From the NCBI RefSeq assembly GCF_009363275.1, contig NZ_CP045324.1:930001-994000 (forward strand): a stretch of DNA of 64,000 bases, read 5' to 3'. The DNA comes from Marinobacter sp. THAF197a. GTDB lineage: Bacteria > Pseudomonadota > Gammaproteobacteria > Pseudomonadales > Oleiphilaceae. The notes below the pieces were generated by a model, which searched no databases, was not told the origin of the DNA, and saw only the letters and a program-made list of their open reading frames with translations. Of this stretch, positions 16,595 to 25,814 are shown piece after piece. Within the stretch, counting starts at the first letter, position 1. The number at the start of each line of letters is the position of its first letter. The position numbers and the translations under genes are program-made.

Positions 16595-18808
16595 TCAGGC
16601 GGTTTTGGTGCGCAGGTTGCCCACGACGGCATTCAAGGCGCGGTCAATCAGGGCGCCCTGTTCCAGAAGCGTCAGGCGGCCCCGGCGCATTTCGTGGGCC
16701 AGCTCCACCCTGGTTTTCTCGATCACCTTCAGGCCCATGCGATTAACGAACACGAAACAATCGGCCTCTTCGATAACCGCAGACAGTTTACATCGGAAGC
16801 TGGTACCGTTGACCAGCTTGAACTCAACCCAGTTGCCGATCTCGATGTCATCCAGCTTCGCTACATACTCCGCAATGGCAGCATCTTCCAGTTCCTGCTG
16901 GCGCTCAACGGCGGTCTGATGCACGGTGGGCGCTTCTTCTTCGATCTCTTCAGGGCTGTCCTGGCGTGCCTCGATGGCCGCATTGGTGCGGAAGGCTTCC
17001 GCCAGTTCGTGCTTAAGCTGCCCCATCATCTGGTCCAGACGGGAAGCGTTGTAAGACACTTCCTCCAGCCCGGCCCGGAGTGTCTTGAGTAAGGCAGGAA
17101 CAACCCGGACCCATTGATCCCGCTCTTCGTCTTCCTCGTGGGGATGCAGGCACCAGATCAGGTCGTCTACCACCCGGGCCGTCTCGTGCCAGCGGTGCTC
17201 GGTGTCGTCACGCAGGTAAGCGAGAAACATGACCCGGCTCCAGCCATTAATCAGAATATCGTGAACCGGCTCGGGCAGGCGGTATCGGGAGACTTTTTCT
17301 TTGATCAGCCGGTCGACCGCTTCCTGGGCCTTCTGGGACTTGATGCGGCCCCGTTCAGACTCCCTGGTACGTTGCTCCACCAGAGACGCCTTGCGGTTCT
17401 CGCGCTCCAGGAACTGTTCGAACTCCTGGTTCAGGGTTTCAAACAGGGCGACATCGCCGTCAAATTCGTTGAGAATTCGCTGCACGACATTATGAATCTG
17501 GCCATAGAGCTTGTCTCTGGCTTTTTCATCACTGGAGCTCCAGCCAATACCGGCACGGGCAAGGGAGTTGAGCAGTTTGCGGGCCGGGTGGGTAGCTTTG
17601 CTGAAAAAGCTCTTGTCCTTGATGACCACTTTCAATATCGGAATCTGCAGCCGGCTGATCAGTACCTGTACCGGAGCAGACAGGTTGTAGTCATCCAGTA
17701 TGAACTCGAACAACATGGAGACCAGGTTGATCAGGTCTTCGTCTACTTCGTTCAGTGCCGGCTTGCGTCCATCCTGGCCCTCTGCTCTTGCCAGCAATTG
17801 CTGCACGATCTGCCGGAGATCCAGTTCCACCGGTTTGCCGGTGCTTAGATCTTCGCTGTCCTGAAGGTTGTCGTAGCTCGGCAGGGAATTGAGCATATCT
17901 GCCAGTTCAGGTCCTCCGACTACCCGTAGGGCCGGGTCCGCGCTACGTGGAGGCAGGCCTGAATTGGCCCTTTGCAGCGCCAGCATCTGGCGAATCTGAT
18001 CAAACAGGGCGGTGTCTTCAGGTCTCTGCTCGTAAGCGGCGGCCTCACCGCCTCCGGCCTTGGGCGCTTCGCCCTGGGCTGGCTTGCCCGAGGCTTTTTG
18101 CTGTTGGCCAGCCTTGCCGTGGAATCGGAAGTTGGGGATGACGCCGGCCTGGATCAGAATTCGGTTGGCTTCATCCAGCAGCATGCCCAGGTTGGACACC
18201 ACGTAGCGGTCAAACTGCTTGAGAACGATCAGCCGCTCCCTGATCTGGATCTCCAGCGCCTGGATGGCCTCGGTGAAAGCGCTGCACAGGTGTTCCGGTG
18301 CCATTGGGTTAACCGGCACCTCTTCAGTGGCGTCCGGGTACACTTCGGTGAATCGCGCCTGCAACTGAATCAGGGGGCCCTGGAAGTGTGCTTTGGCCTT
18401 GGTGATCATGGCATTCAGGGCAACCTGTTCTTCCAGGTCGTCATTGCCGACCAGCGACAGGGTGTCTGCACTTGCCTGTTGGGTGGTGTCCGGCGTTTGC
18501 AGTTGTCCGGCGTGGGGGGGATTAGCAAAGAATTGGGCAACGGCGTTCTGGAAATGCCGCTCAACCCCTTTGCGCTTTATGCGGATTTCCCGCATCGCTT
18601 CAAAGTACCGGTTCTGCTCGTTATTACTACGGGCATTATTCGCCAGTTCGAAGAGTGAATCATCGACAGCGTCAAAAGCCCCTTGCAGCAAATCTCCCAG
18701 TCCCGCGACAACCGTGTCACGGATACGGGTTACCTCCGCGGGAACCGGCCGGGAGCTTGCGGCTTCCCGGTGTTCGCGGAGGTAATGTATGCCGGACTGC
18801 TTGTTCAT
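16595..18808 (-). CDS. DUF1631 family protein with PilZ-like C-terminal region
   Basis: 737 residues recognised as a DUF1631 protein: SLFELANNARSNNEQNRYFEAMREI near the start, LVSMLFEFILDDYNL in the middle, and the C-terminal WVEFKLVNGTSFRCKLSAVIEEADCFVFVNR, a beta-barrel with PilZ-like character. The family is sometimes mislabelled thymidine phosphorylase in databases; nothing here supports that activity. No signal peptide or membrane segment is visible, so it is cytoplasmic. The ATG at 18808 has AGGAG seven bases upstream. If the PilZ-like region binds c-di-GMP, the protein would be a receptor, but I do not see a clean RxxxR...DxSxxG pair, so this is uncertain. Confidence 0.85.
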   Translation of the reverse strand: MNKQSGIHYLREHREAASSRPVPAEVTRIRDTVVAGLGDLLQGAFDAVDDSLFELANNARSNNEQNRYFEAMREIRIKRKGVERHFQNAVAQFFANPPHAGQLQTPDTTQQASADTLSLVGNDDLEEQVALNAMITKAKAHFQGPLIQLQARFTEVYPDATEEVPVNPMAPEHLCSAFTEAIQALEIQIRERLIVLKQFDRYVVSNLGMLLDEANRILIQAGVIPNFRFHGKAGQQQKASGKPAQGEAPKAGGGEAAAYEQRPEDTALFDQIRQMLALQRANSGLPPRSADPALRVVGGPELADMLNSLPSYDNLQDSEDLSTGKPVELDLRQIVQQLLARAEGQDGRKPALNEVDEDLINLVSMLFEFILDDYNLSAPVQVLISRLQIPILKVVIKDKSFFSKATHPARKLLNSLARAGIGWSSSDEKARDKLYGQIHNVVQRILNEFDGDVALFETLNQEFEQFLERENRKASLVEQRTRESERGRIKSQKAQEAVDRLIKEKVSRYRLPEPVHDILINGWSRVMFLAYLRDDTEHRWHETARVVDDLIWCLHPHEEDEERDQWVRVVPALLKTLRAGLEEVSYNASRLDQMMGQLKHELAEAFRTNAAIEARQDSPEEIEEEAPTVHQTAVERQQELEDAAIAEYVAKLDDIEIGNWVEFKLVNGTSFRCKLSAVIEEADCFVFVNRMGLKVIEKTRVELAHEMRRGRLTLLEQGALIDRALNAVVGNLRTKTA

Positions 18809-18969
18809 GGCCGACTCCTGTTTACGCCTCAACCGGATACATGACCGAGCTTGCTCTTCTTCTATTCTGAATTATTGATTAAATTTAGCGCATTTTTGGT
18901 TGGATTAACATGAATAAACGCTAACCTGGGACGCCATTCAAAAAGCAGGCCTCATCGGCCGTGTCCGGT

Positions 18970-20271
18970 TCACCGAGCCGGTCGGGGTTCCAGGGCCGGC
19001 CGAGACCGTTTACCGAGGCGTTTGGGGTGTACAATCGCCGCTTTCACCACGTTGTCCTTGATCTGCAGCACTTCCACACGATGGCCACCCACCTTGAGGC
19101 AGACGTTGGTTTCCGGAATGTTTTCCAGGGTTTCGGTGATCAGGCCGTTCAGGGTTTTCGGTCCGTCGGTGGGCAGTTTCCAACCCAGGGTCTTGTTGAT
19201 GGATCTGACGGCTGTACCGCCGTCGATGATATAGGTGCCGTTATCCTGTGGAATGATGTCTTGTGAGGTGGCGGAGTAATCGGTGGTGAACTCGCCCACA
19301 ATCTCTTCAAGGATGTCTTCCAGTGTCGCCAGGCCCAGAACCTCTCCGTATTCATCCACCACGATGCCAAAGCGGCGCCGACCCTTCTGGAAATTGAGAA
19401 GCTGGGTGTTCAGGGGGGTGCTTTCCGGAATGAAATAGGGCTCCTGGCTTAGTTGCATCAGCATGGCCTTGTTGATTTCCGGCTCCTGCAGCAGTTTGGC
19501 GGCGCTGCGCAGGTGCAGAATGCCCTGAATGTTGTTGATGTCTCCCTTATACACCGGCAGGCGGGTGTGCTGGCTGCTTCTGAGCTGGCGCAGGATGGTG
19601 TCGGTGTCGTCTTCCAGGTCGATGCCCGCCACTTCGTTGCGGGGCACCATAATGTCGTTCACGGTCACTTTTTCCAGATCCAGTATGCCTACCAGCATGT
19701 CTTTATGCTTGGCGGGTATCAGCGCACCGGCCTCATTAACAACCGTTCTGAGCTCTTCCCGGCTCAGATGGTCCTCTGTGGCCTGGGCTGAAGATACGCC
19801 GAGTAGGCGCAAAATGCCGGTGGTGAACAGGTTGACGGCCCACACCAGCGGGTAGAGGATCTTCAACAGCGGCCTGAGTACGTAGCTGGCGGGAAAAGCA
19901 ATTTTCTCCGGGAACAGGGCCGCCAGTGTTTTCGGGGTAACTTCGGCAAAGATCAGGATAACGATGGTGAGCAGTACGGTGGCGATAGCGATGCCGGCAT
20001 CGCCCCAGATCCGGATGGCGATCACCGTGGCGATGGCCGAGGCAAAGATATTGACGAAGTTGTTGCCGATCAGGATAACGCCAATCAGCTGGTCGGTCCG
20101 GTTCAGGAGTTTCTGGGCGCGGCGTGCGCCTTTATGGCCGGTTTTCGCCATGTGTTTCAGGCGATACCGGTTGAGGGACATCATTCCCGTCTCTGAGCTT
20201 GAGAAGAAGCCCGACAGGATAATCAGGCCGACAAGAAGAATGAACAGCGCCGTCAGCGATGTTTCGTTCAA
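18970..20271 (-). CDS. CNNM/CorB-type hemolysin-family membrane protein (DUF21-CBS-CorC)
   Basis: 433 residues in the usual order: a DUF21 membrane domain with about four hydrophobic segments (residues 5-175; GLIILSGFFSSSETGMMSLNRYRL and NNFVNIFASAIATVIA), a CBS-domain pair (about 200-330; VNDIMVPRNEVAGID and IQGILHLRSAAKLL) and a C-terminal CorC/HlyC domain (about 345-425; TYIIDGGTAVRSINKTLGWKLPTDGPKTLNG). Proteins of this type are linked to magnesium or cobalt efflux and to resistance to high magnesium. It lies downstream of the cytochrome c assembly-type gene on the same strand, as in many gammaproteobacteria. Confidence 0.9.
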   Translation of the reverse strand: MNETSLTALFILLVGLIILSGFFSSSETGMMSLNRYRLKHMAKTGHKGARRAQKLLNRTDQLIGVILIGNNFVNIFASAIATVIAIRIWGDAGIAIATVLLTIVILIFAEVTPKTLAALFPEKIAFPASYVLRPLLKILYPLVWAVNLFTTGILRLLGVSSAQATEDHLSREELRTVVNEAGALIPAKHKDMLVGILDLEKVTVNDIMVPRNEVAGIDLEDDTDTILRQLRSSQHTRLPVYKGDINNIQGILHLRSAAKLLQEPEINKAMLMQLSQEPYFIPESTPLNTQLLNFQKGRRRFGIVVDEYGEVLGLATLEDILEEIVGEFTTDYSATSQDIIPQDNGTYIIDGGTAVRSINKTLGWKLPTDGPKTLNGLITETLENIPETNVCLKVGGHRVEVLQIKDNVVKAAIVHPKRLGKRSRPALEPRPAR

Positions 20272-20346
20272 AAGAAAAGCCCTTATATTGACGACAAGAG
20301 TGGAAAATAGGGTGTGTTGGTTTGTGGTGTCAAGCGATTCGGGTGA

Positions 20347-21153
20347 TCAGCCGCCTCTCTGGAACAGCAGTTCCAGCACGAATTTGCTGCCGTAGAATGC
20401 CAGCATGAGCAAGGCGCACCCTGCCAGAGTCCAGCGGCTGGCGGTCATTCCCCGCCAGCCTTTGGTGTAGCGGCCCACCAGCAGGCCAATAAAGACCATC
20501 AGGGAGAGCATGGAGAACAAGGTTTTGTGGGCCAGGTCCTGGGCAAACAGGTCTTCTATAAAGACTGCGCCGGTGACAATGGCCAGTACCAGCAGAACAA
20601 CGCCCGCCCAGACCATTTCGAACAGCAGGGATTCCATGGTTTGCAGTGGCGGCAGGTTGCGGATCAGCAGGCTGTTGTAATTGTGTTTGAGCTGCCGGTT
20701 CTGGAAATACAGCAGTACCGCCTGAATGGCCGCCAGGGTGAACAGACTGTAGGCTGTCACTGAAAGCGCGATGTGCGACAGCATGCCATAGCTCTGGTCC
20801 GGCACAAGGCGGGAAGGGGTCTGGGTGATCAGTGTCATCACAATCGTCAGTGCCGCGATTGGGTAGGCCCCGAGGAACAGGCTTGCGACGGGCTTGGTCA
20901 GGTTCAGTCCCAATAACAAAAACACGATCAGCCAGGAAATGAGCACGGAACTTTTGAAAAAGCTCAAATCGAAGCCGCCATCCATGTGCACGGTCTGGGC
21001 AATCAGCAGGCCATGGCCAATCAGTGCCAGGATGCCAATCAGGGTGGTGATGGCCAGATTACTCTGTACCCGCCCCCTGAAATGCAGAGCCTGCAGGGCG
21101 GTTCCAACGCTGTAAAGAAAGAGTGCGGTAACCGCGAGAATCAGCGTTCCCAT
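20347..21153 (-). CDS. CcsA/YpjD-type cytochrome c assembly-family membrane protein
   Basis: 268 residues with about eight hydrophobic segments and the CcmC/CcsA-like pattern SYGMLSHIALSVTAYSLFTLAAIQAVLLYFQNRQL. The Trp-rich heme-binding WGxxW signature of CcmC is not evident, which fits the YpjD/CorE branch; that branch sits beside ffh and a CorB-like gene in many gammaproteobacteria and has been tied to divalent cation homeostasis rather than cytochrome assembly. The ATG at 21153 has AAGGA five bases upstream. Divergent from ffh. Confidence 0.85.
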   Translation of the reverse strand: MGTLILAVTALFLYSVGTALQALHFRGRVQSNLAITTLIGILALIGHGLLIAQTVHMDGGFDLSFFKSSVLISWLIVFLLLGLNLTKPVASLFLGAYPIAALTIVMTLITQTPSRLVPDQSYGMLSHIALSVTAYSLFTLAAIQAVLLYFQNRQLKHNYNSLLIRNLPPLQTMESLLFEMVWAGVVLLVLAIVTGAVFIEDLFAQDLAHKTLFSMLSLMVFIGLLVGRYTKGWRGMTASRWTLAGCALLMLAFYGSKFVLELLFQRGG

Positions 21154-21221
21154 GACATCCTTAGTGTGTTGCCTTGTAATGAAAGCGGGCACGGAGTTGT
21201 TCAGAGGCTCCGTAGTCTGGG

Positions 21222-21227
21222 TATAAT
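21222..21227 (+). promoter_or_regulatory. -10 box for ffh
   Basis: A perfect TATAAT hexamer lies 86 bases before the ffh start, in the divergent gap. The best -35 candidate, TTGTTC at 21197-21202, is 19 bases upstream, which is wide, so the -35 assignment is weak. Confidence 0.45.
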
Positions 21228-21312
21228 GTCGCGATTATGCAACAGGAATCAAGCAGCCTGGGCTGGCTTCTTGATTTGTGTGAACAATTTCTCCGGGGTA
21301 CGGAAGAGCAAC

Positions 21313-22704
21313 ATGTTTGAGAACCTCCAGGACCGGCTATCCGGTAGCTTGCGCAAGATCTCCGGCCAGGCACGCCTGACCGACGACAACATCAAAGACA
21401 CGCTTCGCGAAGTTCGTATGGCGCTGCTGGAAGCGGACGTCGCGCTGCCGGTAGTCAAGGATTTCATCGAAGGTGTCCGGCAGCGCGCTATTGGTCAGGA
21501 AGTCCAGCGCAGTCTCACGCCGGGCCAGGTGTTTGTAAAGGTTGTCCAGCAGGAGCTGGAGCGTGTGATGGGCGAGGGCAATGAATCCCTCAGCCTGTCT
21601 ACCCGGCCGCCGGCGGTGATCATGATGGCTGGCTTGCAGGGGGCTGGTAAAACCACGACGGTCGCCAAGCTCTCCCGCTTCCTTAAAGAGCGTCAGAAAA
21701 AATCAGTGCTGGTGGTCAGTGCCGATATCTATCGGCCGGCGGCCATCCGGCAGCTGGAAACCCTGGCCGGTGAAGTGGGTGTCGAGTTTTTCCCCAGCAC
21801 CACCGAACAGGACCCCGTGGACATTGCGAACGGGGCGATTGAGGCGGCGCGCCGCAAGCATATCGATGTGGTGATTCTCGATACCGCCGGGCGTCTGCAC
21901 GTAGACGAGCAGATGATGGGTGAGATCGGTCGGCTGCATAAGGCCGTGAACCCGGTGGAAACCCTGTTCGTGGTTGACGCCATGACCGGTCAGGATGCCG
22001 CCAATACCGCCAAGGCGTTCAACGATGCCCTGCCGTTGACCGGTGTGGTGCTGACCAAGACCGATGGCGACGCCCGGGGCGGCGCGGCGCTGTCTGTACG
22101 CCATATCACTGGCAAGCCGATCAAGTTCCTGGGTGTTGGTGAGAAATCCGATGCCCTGGAGCCGTTTTATCCAGACCGTGTTGCGTCCCGCATTCTGGGG
22201 ATGGGGGATGTGCTTTCCCTTATTGAGGAAGCAGAGCGCAAGCTGGATAAACAGAAGGCCGAGAAACTTACCAAAAAGATCAAGAAGGGTAAGGGCTTTG
22301 ATCTGGAAGATTTCCGTGACCAGCTCCAGCAAATGAAAAATATGGGCGGCATTGGTGGCCTGCTGGATAAGTTGCCGGGCATGGGGCAGATGGCCCAGAT
22401 GGCGCAGCAGCAGGTAAATGACAAGTCGGTTGGCCAGATGGAAGCCATCATCTGCTCCATGACGCCCAAGGAGCGCCGTTACCCGGATGTGATCAACAAC
22501 TCCCGCAAACGCCGCATTGCCGCCGGCTCCGGTACCCAGATACAGGATGTGAATCGACTGCTGAAGCAGCACAAGCAGATGCAGAAGATGATGAAGAAAT
22601 TTGGCAAGAAAGGCGGAATGGCCAACATGATGCGTGGTCTTGGTGGTATGATGCCGCCCGGCGGCGGTGGTGGTGGTGGCATGCCCCCGTTCGGCCGTAT
22701 GTAA
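21313..22704 (+). CDS. ffh: signal recognition particle protein Ffh (SRP54)
   Basis: 463 residues: N domain (1-95), GTPase domain with G1 loop GLQGAGKTTT (107-116), LDTAGRLHVDEQMM, TKTDGDARGG, and a methionine-rich M domain (from about 300) that binds 4.5S RNA and signal sequences (MKNMGGIGGLLDKLPGMGQMAQMAQ, MEAIICSMTPKERRYP). With FtsY it delivers nascent membrane proteins to SecYEG. The tail MPPGGGGGGGMPPFGRM is an unusually glycine-rich extension. The open frame continues upstream to 20986, but the family's first residues MFENLQDRLS start at 21313. Confidence 0.97.
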   Translation: MFENLQDRLSGSLRKISGQARLTDDNIKDTLREVRMALLEADVALPVVKDFIEGVRQRAIGQEVQRSLTPGQVFVKVVQQELERVMGEGNESLSLSTRPPAVIMMAGLQGAGKTTTVAKLSRFLKERQKKSVLVVSADIYRPAAIRQLETLAGEVGVEFFPSTTEQDPVDIANGAIEAARRKHIDVVILDTAGRLHVDEQMMGEIGRLHKAVNPVETLFVVDAMTGQDAANTAKAFNDALPLTGVVLTKTDGDARGGAALSVRHITGKPIKFLGVGEKSDALEPFYPDRVASRILGMGDVLSLIEEAERKLDKQKAEKLTKKIKKGKGFDLEDFRDQLQQMKNMGGIGGLLDKLPGMGQMAQMAQQQVNDKSVGQMEAIICSMTPKERRYPDVINNSRKRRIAAGSGTQIQDVNRLLKQHKQMQKMMKKFGKKGGMANMMRGLGGMMPPGGGGGGGMPPFGRM

Positions 22705-22724
22705 AAAGCCTTACATATAAAATG

Positions 22725-22749
22725 GGGAAACCGAGCGTTTCCCTGTTTT
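22725..22749 (+). terminator. probable weak terminator between ffh and rpsP
   Basis: GGGAAAC / GTTTCCC forms a 7-base-pair stem with loop CGAGC (22725-22743), followed by TGTTTTC. The T tract is interrupted, so it may be leaky. A TAGAAT -10-like hexamer at 22769-22774 could start an rpsP transcript. Confidence 0.5.
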
Positions 22750-22869
22750 CATTGGCGCTTTTTTGGCATAGAATAGCGCCCCTTTCGAGTATGGGTCTTC
22801 TCGTCAGCCGCCAGTCGGCATGGTGAGAATCGTACAAAGTTCGTACAACAGAACAGGATATTGGTCGAA

Positions 22870-23109
22870 ATGGTAACAATCCGTTTGGCTCGTGGCGGCT
22901 CCAAGAAGCGCCCGTTCTACCATCTGACAGTCACTGACAGCCGTAACTCCCGTGACGGCCGTTTCATTGAGCGTGTTGGTTTCTTTAACCCGGTTGCCCG
23001 CGGCCAGGAAGAGCGTCTGCGTGTAAATCGTGAGCGCGTTGATTTCTGGCTGGGCCAGGGCGCCCAGGCAAGTGATCGCGTTGCCCAGCTGCTCAAAACT
23101 GCTGGTTAA
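22870..23109 (+). CDS. rpsP: 30S ribosomal protein S16
   Basis: 79 residues, the normal size, with the family start MVTIRLARGGSKKRPFYHLTVTDSR and GRFIERVGFFNP. S16 binds 16S rRNA early in small-subunit assembly. The ATG at 22870 was chosen by family alignment; an in-frame TTG at 22861 would add three residues. First gene of the rpsP-rimM-trmD-rplS operon. Confidence 0.97.
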   Translation: MVTIRLARGGSKKRPFYHLTVTDSRNSRDGRFIERVGFFNPVARGQEERLRVNRERVDFWLGQGAQASDRVAQLLKTAG

Positions 23110-23138
23110 TTGCACGTAAAGACCGGGGTTTGACAGGC

Positions 23139-23666
23139 ATGACACAGCATCCACAGGAAACTGTGATCGGCCAGATCACCTCGGTGTTCGGGGTCAAGGG
23201 TTGGCTTAAAGTCTTCTCTTACACTGAGCCCCGGGAAGGGATACTCACTTATCGTGACTGGACTCTGGTTCTTGACGGTAAGCGTATCCCGGTAAAGCTT
23301 GAGGAAGGTCGCCGCCAGGGGCAGGGGATCGTCGTCAGGCTTAAAGGTATAGATGACCGTGAGCTGGCCCGCTCCTATGGCGGTGCCGAGATCCGGGTTC
23401 CAACCGAGCAGTTGCCGGAATTGCCTGAAGGGGAATTCTATTGGCACCAGCTGGAGGGGCTTGAAGTGTTCACGGTTGAAGGTGAGTGCCTGGGTAAGGT
23501 GCATCACCTGCTGGAAACAGGCTCCAACGATGTCCTGGTGGTGCGCGCAACGGCGAGCTCCATTGACCAGCGCGAACGGCTTATCCCCTATCTGCCTGAT
23601 CAGGTGGTTCACGGGGTGGATCTGGACAACTCGCGCATGGTGGTCGACTGGGATCCGGAGTTCTGA
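23139..23666 (+). CDS. rimM: ribosome maturation factor RimM
   Basis: About 175 residues. The N-terminal RimM domain has VIGQITSVFGVKGWLKVFSYTEP, and the C-terminal PRC-barrel starts around EFYWHQLEGLEVFTVEGECLGKV and ends RLIPYLPDQVVHGVDLDNSRMVVDWDPEF. RimM assists maturation of the 30S head and interacts with S19. A TTG at 23130 is an alternative start. It sits between rpsP and trmD in the conserved operon. Confidence 0.95.
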   Translation: MTQHPQETVIGQITSVFGVKGWLKVFSYTEPREGILTYRDWTLVLDGKRIPVKLEEGRRQGQGIVVRLKGIDDRELARSYGGAEIRVPTEQLPELPEGEFYWHQLEGLEVFTVEGECLGKVHHLLETGSNDVLVVRATASSIDQRERLIPYLPDQVVHGVDLDNSRMVVDWDPEF

Positions 23667-23669
23667 CGG

Positions 23670-24428
23670 GTGTGGATTGGCGCGGTCAGTCTGTTCCCGG
23701 ATATGTTTTCTGCGGTGACGGATTACGGTATTACCGGCAGGGCAGTTCGTGAAGGGTTACTGACCTTCAGCTGCTGGAATCCCCGGGATTATACCCACGA
23801 CCGACATCGCACGGTGGATGACCGGCCCTATGGCGGCGGCCCCGGAATGCTGATGAAAATTCAGCCCCTCCGGGATGCCATCCATGAGGCCAGGGCATCG
23901 GCACCCGGCAAGGCCTGTGTGGTCTACCTTTCGCCACAAGGTGAAAGGTTGGATCAGTCGGTGGTGGAGTCTCTGGCCGCCGAACAGCAGCTGATTCTCG
24001 TTGCCGGTCGTTATGAAGGCGTTGATGAGCGCCTGATATCGGCGGAAGTCGACCGGGAAGTGTCTCTGGGGGATTTTGTACTCTCAGGTGGCGAACTGGC
24101 GGCGATGGCTGTGATTGATGCGGTAACACGCCTCATCCCCGGAGCGCTGGGTCATGCGCAGTCAGCGGAGCAGGATTCCTTTGCTGACGGTTTGCTGGAT
24201 TGTCCGCACTATACCCGGCCCGAGGTTTACGAAGGTCAGGCGGTGCCGGAAGTTCTTTTGGGCGGTCACCATGAACAGATCCGGCGTTGGCGATTGAAAG
24301 AATCGTTGAGGCGAACCCGGGAGCGACGCCCCGACCTGCTGGAAAAGCGGGTGCTTACGGAAGAAGAGCGTCAGCTTCTGGAAGAAATTTTGAACGAACC
24401 GGGTGTCTCTGAGTCATCAGGGCATTGA
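23670..24428 (+). CDS. trmD: tRNA (guanine-37-N1)-methyltransferase
   Basis: 252 residues starting with GTG three bases after the rimM stop. The SPOUT knot region is clear: DDRPYGGGPGMLMK, LVAGRYEGVDERL, and VSLGDFVLSGGELAAMAVIDAVTRLIPG. TrmD methylates G37 next to the anticodon of tRNAs such as tRNA-Leu and tRNA-Pro and so prevents +1 frameshifting. Third gene of the rpsP operon. Confidence 0.97.
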   Translation: MWIGAVSLFPDMFSAVTDYGITGRAVREGLLTFSCWNPRDYTHDRHRTVDDRPYGGGPGMLMKIQPLRDAIHEARASAPGKACVVYLSPQGERLDQSVVESLAAEQQLILVAGRYEGVDERLISAEVDREVSLGDFVLSGGELAAMAVIDAVTRLIPGALGHAQSAEQDSFADGLLDCPHYTRPEVYEGQAVPEVLLGGHHEQIRRWRLKESLRRTRERRPDLLEKRVLTEEERQLLEEILNEPGVSESSGH

Positions 24429-24453
24429 AAGATTGGGTATCAGGAGCATTACG

Positions 24454-24810
24454 ATGAGCGGCAAGAACAACATCATCAGTCAACTTGAAGCAGAACAGAT
24501 GACCAAGGAAATCCCTGCGTTCGCGCCGGGTGACACCGTGGTTGTTCAGGTTCGCGTAACTGAAGGTAACCGTGAGCGTCTGCAGGCGTTTGAAGGCGTG
24601 GTTATTGGCAAGCGCAACCGTGGCATGAACTCTTCCTTCACCGTTCGTAAGATCTCTTACGGCGTGGGCGTTGAGCGTACTTTCCAGACCTTCTCCAAGC
24701 TGATTGACAGCGTGAGCGTGAAGCGTCGTGGTGACGTGCGTCAGGCCAAGCTTTACTACCTGCGCGATCTGTCTGGTAAGGCAGCTCGTATCAAGGAAAA
24801 GCTTAACTGA
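24454..24810 (+). CDS. rplS: 50S ribosomal protein L19
   Basis: 118 residues, with the family core FAPGDTVVVQVRVTEGNRERLQAFEGVVIGKRNRGMNSSFTVRKISYGVGVERTF. L19 sits at the 30S-50S interface. The ATG at 24454 has CAGGAG upstream; the frame continues further upstream without need. Last gene of the rpsP operon, followed by a strong terminator. Confidence 0.97.
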   Translation: MSGKNNIISQLEAEQMTKEIPAFAPGDTVVVQVRVTEGNRERLQAFEGVVIGKRNRGMNSSFTVRKISYGVGVERTFQTFSKLIDSVSVKRRGDVRQAKLYYLRDLSGKAARIKEKLN

Positions 24811-24841
24811 TTCAAGCCCCTGGCTAATCAGTTGCAAAAAA

Positions 24842-24867
24842 AGCAGCCTCGAGGGGCTGCTTTTTTT
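24842..24867 (+). terminator. rho-independent terminator after rplS
   Basis: AGCAGCC / GGCTGCT stem with loop TCGAGG, flanked by an A run before (24836-24842) and a run of T after (24861-24867). The A/T flanks extend the pairing. It closes the ribosomal-protein operon before xerD. Confidence 0.93.
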
Positions 24868-24908
24868 ATGCTGTAATGCCTACAGGCAGCAAGTGAAGAG
24901 GTATAACC

Positions 24909-25814
24909 TTGCCCCGGCCAGACGATGAGCAACTGATAGCCCGGTTTTCCGATGCCATCTGGCTGGAAGACGGCTTGGGTGAGAAGACCCGTCAAGCCTA
25001 CGCCAGCGATTTGTTCAGGCTGGCCGATTGGTTGCAGGCCCAGCCCGGTTCGCCAAAGCTCCGTGCTGCCCGGCGCACCGATCTGCTGGCCTGGATGTCG
25101 AGGGGGTTGGCGGATGGTATCAAAACCAGTACCGCGGCCCGGCGGTTGTCTGGCATTCGTCGTTTCTATCGTTTCCTGCTGCGTGAAGGTTTGATCGCCG
25201 AAGATCCGACGCTGAGAATCGACAGTCCGCGGTTGCCCAGGCGGCTGCCGGATACCCTGACAGAAGATGATGTAGATGCCTTGCTCACAGAGCCGGACCC
25301 ACAGGAGCCGATTGAGCTGCGCGACCGGGCTATGCTGGAAATTCTATACGGTTGCGGACTGCGGGTGTCGGAGCTGACCGGGTTGACCGTTGATCAGGTC
25401 AATTTGCGCCAGGGGGTTGTTCGTATCAGTGGCAAGGGTGGTAAAGAGCGGTTGGTGCCGCTGGGCGAGGAGGCCGTGGACTGGTTGGTTCGGTACATGA
25501 AAGAGGCCCGCAACGAATTGTTGAAAGGCAAAAGTAGCGACGCCCTGTTTCCTGGTAATCGGGCCACGGCCATGACGCGCCAGACCTTCTGGCACAGAAT
25601 CAAGCATTATTCCGTTCGTGCGGGCATTCGCAAGCCCATTTCACCGCATACCCTGCGACACGCCTTTGCCACGCACCTGCTCAATAACGGGGCCGATCTG
25701 CGGGTGGTGCAGATGTTGCTGGGACATTCCGATCTTTCCACGACTCAGATCTACACCCATGTGGCGCGTCAGCGGCTTCAGGATTTGCACCAGGCGCACC
25801 ATCCCCGGGGTTAA
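24909..25814 (+). CDS. xerD: tyrosine recombinase XerD
   Basis: 301 residues with an N-terminal SAM-like core-binding domain (about 8-95) and a catalytic domain with the Arg of CGLRVSELTG, the Lys of GKGGKERLVPLG, HTLRHAFATHLL (H, R), and LGHSDLSTTQIYTHV where Y is the nucleophile. With XerC it resolves chromosome dimers at dif. It starts with TTG at 24909, supported by AGAGG seven bases upstream. In related genomes xerD also precedes dsbC and hom, as here. Confidence 0.95.
   Translation: MPRPDDEQLIARFSDAIWLEDGLGEKTRQAYASDLFRLADWLQAQPGSPKLRAARRTDLLAWMSRGLADGIKTSTAARRLSGIRRFYRFLLREGLIAEDPTLRIDSPRLPRRLPDTLTEDDVDALLTEPDPQEPIELRDRAMLEILYGCGLRVSELTGLTVDQVNLRQGVVRISGKGGKERLVPLGEEAVDWLVRYMKEARNELLKGKSSDALFPGNRATAMTRQTFWHRIKHYSVRAGIRKPISPHTLRHAFATHLLNNGADLRVVQMLLGHSDLSTTQIYTHVARQRLQDLHQAHHPRG

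Noticed and set aside
20986..21312. N-terminal extension of Ffh by about 109 codons
   Set aside because: Family proteins begin at MFENLQDRLS. The extra frame overlaps the divergent gene and its promoter.
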